A stretch of DNA of 10,021 bases from DASYAN01 sp036501345 (GTDB taxonomy: Bacteria > Chloroflexota > Ktedonobacteria > Ktedonobacterales > Ktedonobacteraceae), in NCBI GenBank assembly GCA_036501345.1, contig DASYAN010000181.1, positions 1-10,021 of the forward strand. Reading direction: 5' to 3'. Made by a program: the position numbers and the translations under genes. This document shows, piece by piece, positions 6,238-10,021 of the stretch. How positions within the stretch are numbered: position 1 is the stretch's first letter; every line of letters begins with the position of its first letter. The notes beneath the pieces were generated by a model, which saw only the letters and a program-made list of their open reading frames with translations, made no database searches and was not told the origin of the DNA.

Positions 6238-7665
6238 TTAGTCAGTCGGCAGTGCCACGTCGATGGTTAACCGCTTGTACTCGGGGTCCATCATTGCTAG
6301 TTGGTCTCTTATAGTTTGGCGCAATGCGGCAGCTGGACGCAAGCAATACTCAAGTAATTCTGCAGGACTTGGTTGCAGATCAGGGAAGAGTAGTTTAAGG
6401 TAACCTGCCGCCAACCTTGTGATTGCATTCCGATCACGTATGTCATCCGTACCAATAATTCGCCCATGGGCTTTGATATAGTCCTCATATCCTGCACGAT
6501 ATCGCAGGTTGTGAAGCACCTCACCAAAGAAGTCTGCCTTGAATCCAAGACTGTTAGATATGGTTTGCTCTTGAATTCTATGTAATTTCCAGCCGGGCAG
6601 GATGCCATGAATACGATCAATAAAAGCTGTCTCACGCAGAAATCCCGGTAGATTTAAGAAAAGGTTATTGAAGCGAGGACTACCATCACCATCCAACGGG
6701 ATATTTGCGAGCATGACTACACTGGCGGTTGCCAAATTTTGCTGTTTGCCACCACGTGAATAACTGCCAGATTCTAGGAAATCCTTGAGTACGCCAATGA
6801 CTTCATTGGGGTTATCAAATGAGAGCGTCTGTGCTTCATCAAAAACAACTGCATCAAAACGCGATAACAGACCCGATTGATTTGTTGCATTATTATGAAA
6901 CAATACAGCGGCAGTAACCTTGCCTCCTGAAATTAATCGAATGTATCTCGATAGATTAAGGTAGACGAAGGATTTGCCAGTCCCCTTTGGCGCTAGCTCG
7001 ATCAAATTGACCCGCTCCTGCACGATGGGTAAGAGTCGACCAATCAGATGCATGAGTTGCTGTGGCGAGTAGAATGCAGGGTTGTAACCCATACTACTCA
7101 CAAGCAAATCCCTCCACTCTTCTAAAGTGAAGTATTGACGCTGCTCACAGAATAAGTCCATGTCGATCGTTGCCGCTTGCATCGGCCTAAAATCGACCAT
7201 GTGGATTTGCCCGGGAATACGCGCCTCGTCGTCTGGTGGCTGATATTCTAGGCGTCCGACCCCCCAAACACCGCCTCCTAGCAGGAGAGGATATTTTTCC
7301 ACGATATATCCTTGAATTGTGGCCCGGTGTTCATCTAAACACGGAATCTTTAGCATGTACTCATCCGATCGCAAATCCACTTCCACTGCGTAGTTGTCTA
7401 GGATAAGCAGCGTCTCACCATTCTTTAGCCTCGCTTTGAGCAACTCCTTCTGATCCTTGGAAGGCAAATGCTTGTTCATAAACTGCCTCATGCGTCGACG
7501 GGCCGCATCGTCAATCTGCCCATCCGAGAGATGACGGGATACGATCCATTCGCTGACATATGTGGGCAGACTGTGTGATCCTATGCTAGCTTGGCGAATA
7601 AGCCCCTTATTCACGCAAACTTCTTCATAGCATTGAAGTGCTTTTTGCTCAAAAGCTAATCTCAT
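6238..7665 (-). CDS. brxL: BrxL-family AAA+ protein, short form (475 aa)
   Basis: BrxL is a core component of several BREX phage-defence systems; characterised BrxL forms ring-shaped DNA-binding AAA+ assemblies. Visible here are an N-terminal DNA-binding-type region (1-200), ERVNLIELAPKGTGKSFVYL (217-236) with Walker A Lys231, an SGG stretch (246-248), VVFDEAQ (273-279) as Walker B with Asp276/Glu277, MLANI (318-322) with sensor-1 Asn321, and TAFIDRIHGILPGW (346-359) with Arg351 as the likely arginine finger. The protein ends shortly after the AAA+ lid. At 475 residues it matches the TIGR02688-type length and lacks the Lon-protease-like C-terminal domain of longer BrxL proteins. The start is set by a 4-nt ATGA overlap with the upstream gene and AAGGA 6 nt before the ATG. 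It is the last full gene of the operon. Confidence 0.85.
   Translation of the reverse strand: MRLAFEQKALQCYEEVCVNKGLIRQASIGSHSLPTYVSEWIVSRHLSDGQIDDAARRRMRQFMNKHLPSKDQKELLKARLKNGETLLILDNYAVEVDLRSDEYMLKIPCLDEHRATIQGYIVEKYPLLLGGGVWGVGRLEYQPPDDEARIPGQIHMVDFRPMQAATIDMDLFCEQRQYFTLEEWRDLLVSSMGYNPAFYSPQQLMHLIGRLLPIVQERVNLIELAPKGTGKSFVYLNLSRYIRLISGGKVTAAVLFHNNATNQSGLLSRFDAVVFDEAQTLSFDNPNEVIGVLKDFLESGSYSRGGKQQNLATASVVMLANIPLDGDGSPRFNNLFLNLPGFLRETAFIDRIHGILPGWKLHRIQEQTISNSLGFKADFFGEVLHNLRYRAGYEDYIKAHGRIIGTDDIRDRNAITRLAAGYLKLLFPDLQPSPAELLEYCLRPAAALRQTIRDQLAMMDPEYKRLTIDVALPTD
7662..7665 (-). promoter_or_regulatory. ATGA stop/start overlap coupling to brxL
   Basis: The TGA of the 333-aa gene and the ATG of brxL share the four bases ATGA. 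The ribosome site AAGGA lies inside the end of the upstream gene. A twin overlap at 8660-8663 joins the ATPase gene to the 333-aa gene, so the three proteins are probably made in coordinated amounts. Confidence 0.85.
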
Positions 7666-8663
7666 AACTCGTCCTTAAACATTTCATCCACGTCACTCAT
7701 GTGCAAACGCCGTATCGGTATAGCTGTTTGCCCAGTGAACTCCTTCCGTTGTCTTTGTCCTTCACAGGTAAGACGCCAACGGATAGGATAAGTAGCCTCT
7801 TGGCTATTCATAGCAGGAACAGTGACCTCTGTCTTAATAGCAGCATGCGATTTCATCGTACGCTGACTCATTTCTATTACAGAATCTGCAACTTCTAACT
7901 GCACTACGCTAATAGGAAATATATTTGTGTTCTCTATGAGAATGCTCAGTGTACCCACTCGATGCAACTGTAGGAAGCCAGTGAGTTTCACTATTGGGTC
8001 TATAAAAGTAATCTTAGCAGATTGTGATCCTATTGAGGGTACTGCAACTTTTTCCGGTGTAGCTCCGTCGCGTGTCTGCTCCCGACGAGGAAGCACGGTT
8101 GCTGCGGCATCCCTCCAAGAATGCTCGAAGAAGATTTGGTACTGATGGTTGTATTGGGCCCACTCGCTGAGGCGAGTTCTCATAAGCGGTCGGTAAAGCG
8201 CGGGCATCGTCTGCACACTGAGAATCCAGGCCGCAAAGCCTACGAGATGCTCTGGCCCTGGTTTCTCATTTTTCCAAATGGGATCGACACGCTGGCTTAA
8301 AATCCATCCCACTGGATCTGCCATTGTGTCTCCATCAGCTGGAGGCAATGTATGCAGGAGATCTTGAAGCACAGCTTCATTGATACCTTTTGGTGGAGAA
8401 AATCCAAATTGCTGCTCAAAATGAACGTGCAAGTTTATGTCTTTCCACCTGACAATGTGTGGCTCATAACTTGTGAGATCTGTCAACCAGCGAGCTATGA
8501 CCCGATGCTGTACATAGACAGTGTAATTGCTGGTCTTCTGATCAAGGATACGACGCAACTGCTGCCTCAAGGGTATGTAGTCTTGAATGCTGTTTACCAC
8601 AACCACATCACGACTGATTTCGACCTTATGGAGTTGGTAGAAGTCGCAGACGATCGTGATCAT
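7662..8663 (-). CDS. Unassigned BREX-like operon protein in the pglZ position (333 aa)
   Basis: I do not recognise this protein with certainty. Residues 18-80 (VVVVNS, a helix, YTVYVQHRVIARWL, HIVRWKDINLH) look like the alternating strand/helix N-terminal region of PglZ-type proteins. Residues 87-190 are helical, with LPPADGDTMADPVGWIL and GPEHLVGFAAWILS. After a polar linker (191-215), residues 217-320 are strand-rich, with TLSILIENTNIFPISVVQLEV, which suggests an Ig-like beta sandwich. I see no PglZ/alkaline-phosphatase metal-binding motifs. Both ends overlap neighbours by 4 nt (ATGA): the ATPase gene upstream and brxL downstream, so co-translation and a shared complex are likely. GAGGAG lies about 11 nt before the start. 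It could be a shortened PglZ derivative or an unrelated adaptor. Confidence 0.6.
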   Translation of the reverse strand: MITIVCDFYQLHKVEISRDVVVVNSIQDYIPLRQQLRRILDQKTSNYTVYVQHRVIARWLTDLTSYEPHIVRWKDINLHVHFEQQFGFSPPKGINEAVLQDLLHTLPPADGDTMADPVGWILSQRVDPIWKNEKPGPEHLVGFAAWILSVQTMPALYRPLMRTRLSEWAQYNHQYQIFFEHSWRDAAATVLPRREQTRDGATPEKVAVPSIGSQSAKITFIDPIVKLTGFLQLHRVGTLSILIENTNIFPISVVQLEVADSVIEMSQRTMKSHAAIKTEVTVPAMNSQEATYPIRWRLTCEGQRQRKEFTGQTAIPIRRLHMSDVDEMFKDEL

Positions 8664-10021
8664 CGGGAATTGTACTCCTCAACTACCCGAATGCATAGTT
8701 TACGTTGGTCCTTGGGTGTCAAACCATCAAAGATGGCTCTGATGATGTTGAAAGCCTGCTCTACAGGGGCCTTGTCCCAATCTTCCTCCTCTGTATCCTC
8801 GATCGTGTAGGTCTTATAGAGGTGAGACTGATCTTCAGTAGGATGCTTTGCCATAGGGGGAATAGCTATTTGATAGCTACTGCTGGTAGCGAAACGTGTT
8901 TCTGCACTATCTTTTGGTTGAGAAGATGCAGATATTGCACTATCGGTAGGTATCTGCTCAGCTTCTTGGTCAATGCGAGAGATCGTGCCTGTTTGGCGAT
9001 GTATTGCTCGAGTTGTAGGGGCACCCTCCGTTGTTACATCAGTAACGAGTTGCTGCGCTTGCGAAGGTGAGGAAATTGCGGATGTGCTTGCTAGGGATGG
9101 TTTGCTTTCTACAGAGACCATGCTCGTTGAAGGAACGATTGGCTTGTTCCGTGTCTCTTCGTATGTTGCAAAGGATGTTCGCTGTGCTTGGCTATCAGCA
9201 GCGTGTCTTGCGTCTCCAATCGATTCTTTTGCATGCAGAAGATGTTCTTGCTGGTTTGTGACCAATTTGTATTGTATGATATAATCTTTAGGAGATTCAA
9301 TCATCTTTATGATGATATCCTCTGTAACATCTATTTGTGGAGAAAGACCTTTCTTTGTCGTATAGACTTCCACGCAATCCTTGTTGAAACGCAGGAATGC
9401 GGCTAGAAAGAGTTCAATGACCTGCGGGGATAAACCAAATGGTGGTCGCGCCAGTTCTTCTGAGATCTCTAACCAAGCAACTGCGGCGTCCCTTGCTTTT
9501 AGCTGCTCGTCAAACATATCCCAGATAACACGACTCTGCTGATGCAGGTTTGGATCGGGAACACACACATCGTATCTACTATATCCACCCTCTTGTCCTA
9601 CAAGAAAGATTAGCCCAAGTTCTGCAGCACCGTCAAACAGGATGATATCAGTAGAAGACTTTTTGCCGCTACGCTGGAATGGAGCACTTAAGATATGATC
9701 AAGAGCTTCCCTCTGCTTCGGTGCATTATTGGATCCTTTAGCGAGATGCTGTGCCGTTTTATGTGCTGGTGTGGCAGAAAAAATAGTTTGCATAACCCTT
9801 GTGGCTAATTCCCATAGTTGGTGTTGATCTTGCACAATGGTAATCTGCCCGTTAACATACCACTCAAAGTTTGCACTACTATTAAACCTCTGCCGTTCCC
9901 GCTGGAAGCTTAATTGATAATCGCGTCCCACGACACCGTTATCTGCCAGCAGCTCTTGATAATCCGCTCTCTTGTACTCTGAAGTGCTCCTCAGTTTCTC
10001 TAATGAGAGTTTGCATTTAAA
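8660..10021 (-). CDS. C-terminal part of a PglY/BrxC-like ATPase, runs off the right edge
   Basis: The frame is open from the TGA at 8660-8662 through every codon to the window edge, giving 453 residues of a longer protein. The first initiator-like codon, a GTG at 9931, is therefore probably not the start. Counting from the edge, residues 34-85 (GRDYQLSFQRE, YVNGQI, then a helix) and ARPPFGLSPQVIELFLAAFLR (191-211), with a following TEDIIIKMIESPKDYIIQY (233-251), resemble the C-terminal region of the large PglY/BrxC and DUF6079-type ATPases. The P-loop would lie upstream, outside the window. Residues about 270-400 are a Ser/Thr/Ala/Gln-rich, probably disordered linker, followed by an acidic stretch (EDTEEEDWD) and a final helical segment (418-450). 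It is coupled by ATGA to the 333-aa gene. Confidence 0.65.
   Translation of the reverse strand, partial: FKCKLSLEKLRSTSEYKRADYQELLADNGVVGRDYQLSFQRERQRFNSSANFEWYVNGQITIVQDQHQLWELATRVMQTIFSATPAHKTAQHLAKGSNNAPKQREALDHILSAPFQRSGKKSSTDIILFDGAAELGLIFLVGQEGGYSRYDVCVPDPNLHQQSRVIWDMFDEQLKARDAAVAWLEISEELARPPFGLSPQVIELFLAAFLRFNKDCVEVYTTKKGLSPQIDVTEDIIIKMIESPKDYIIQYKLVTNQQEHLLHAKESIGDARHAADSQAQRTSFATYEETRNKPIVPSTSMVSVESKPSLASTSAISSPSQAQQLVTDVTTEGAPTTRAIHRQTGTISRIDQEAEQIPTDSAISASSQPKDSAETRFATSSSYQIAIPPMAKHPTEDQSHLYKTYTIEDTEEEDWDKAPVEQAFNIIRAIFDGLTPKDQRKLCIRVVEEYNSR

Noticed and set aside
8352..8810. 152-codon plus-strand frame
   Set aside because: It is antisense to the coupled operon genes, crosses their ATGA junction, has no ribosome site and no family motifs.
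1..10021. CRISPR arrays, tRNA or rRNA genes, insertion-sequence transposases
   Set aside because: No regularly spaced repeats, no tRNA-like cloverleaf with a CCA-proximal arm, no rRNA-conserved stretches and no transposase motif were seen on either strand.

Overview
The window looks like chromosomal DNA from a large-genome, moderate-GC environmental bacterium. The mix of stand-alone hydrolases, a GrpB-type nucleotidyltransferase-fold protein and a BREX-like defence operon would suit a soil Chloroflexota of the Ktedonobacter kind. That placement is an impression from protein style only; there is no rRNA or other marker gene here. Layout: (1) 1-118 is the start of an unrecognised minus-strand gene that leaves the window, preceded by a good sigma-70-like promoter (TTGACA, 16 nt, TACAAT) and a 42-codon minus-strand open frame. 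(2) 483-2954 holds three plus-strand genes: an alpha/beta hydrolase, endonuclease III (nth), and a TfoX-N-like small protein 31 nt behind nth. A 12-bp inverted repeat lies just after the hydrolase. (3) 2992-5437 is a minus-strand cluster read as HSL-type esterase, GrpB-family protein, transglutaminase-like protein. The last of these appears to have lost its catalytic His. (4) 5438-6237 has no intact gene of normal size. It does hold a 68-codon minus-strand frame that reads as the C-terminal two thirds of a HIRAN domain with no start codon, and a 45-codon protein-like frame just after the next operon. (5) 6238-10021 is a tightly coupled minus-strand operon. In transcription order it contains the C-terminal 453 residues of a PglY/BrxC-like ATPase (the gene continues past the right edge), a 333-residue protein I cannot assign, and a short BrxL-family AAA+ protein. 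Both junctions are 4-nt ATGA overlaps. Region 5 is the main interest. The gene order brxC/pglY, X, brxL resembles published BREX operons in which X is pglZ, but no PglZ alkaline-phosphatase-fold domain is visible in X. X seems to pair a PglZ-N-like start with a beta-rich tail. The BrxL is the roughly 475-residue form without the C-terminal Lon-protease-like domain. The upstream half of the operon, outside the window, decides whether this is a BREX variant or a different ATPase/AAA+ defence module.
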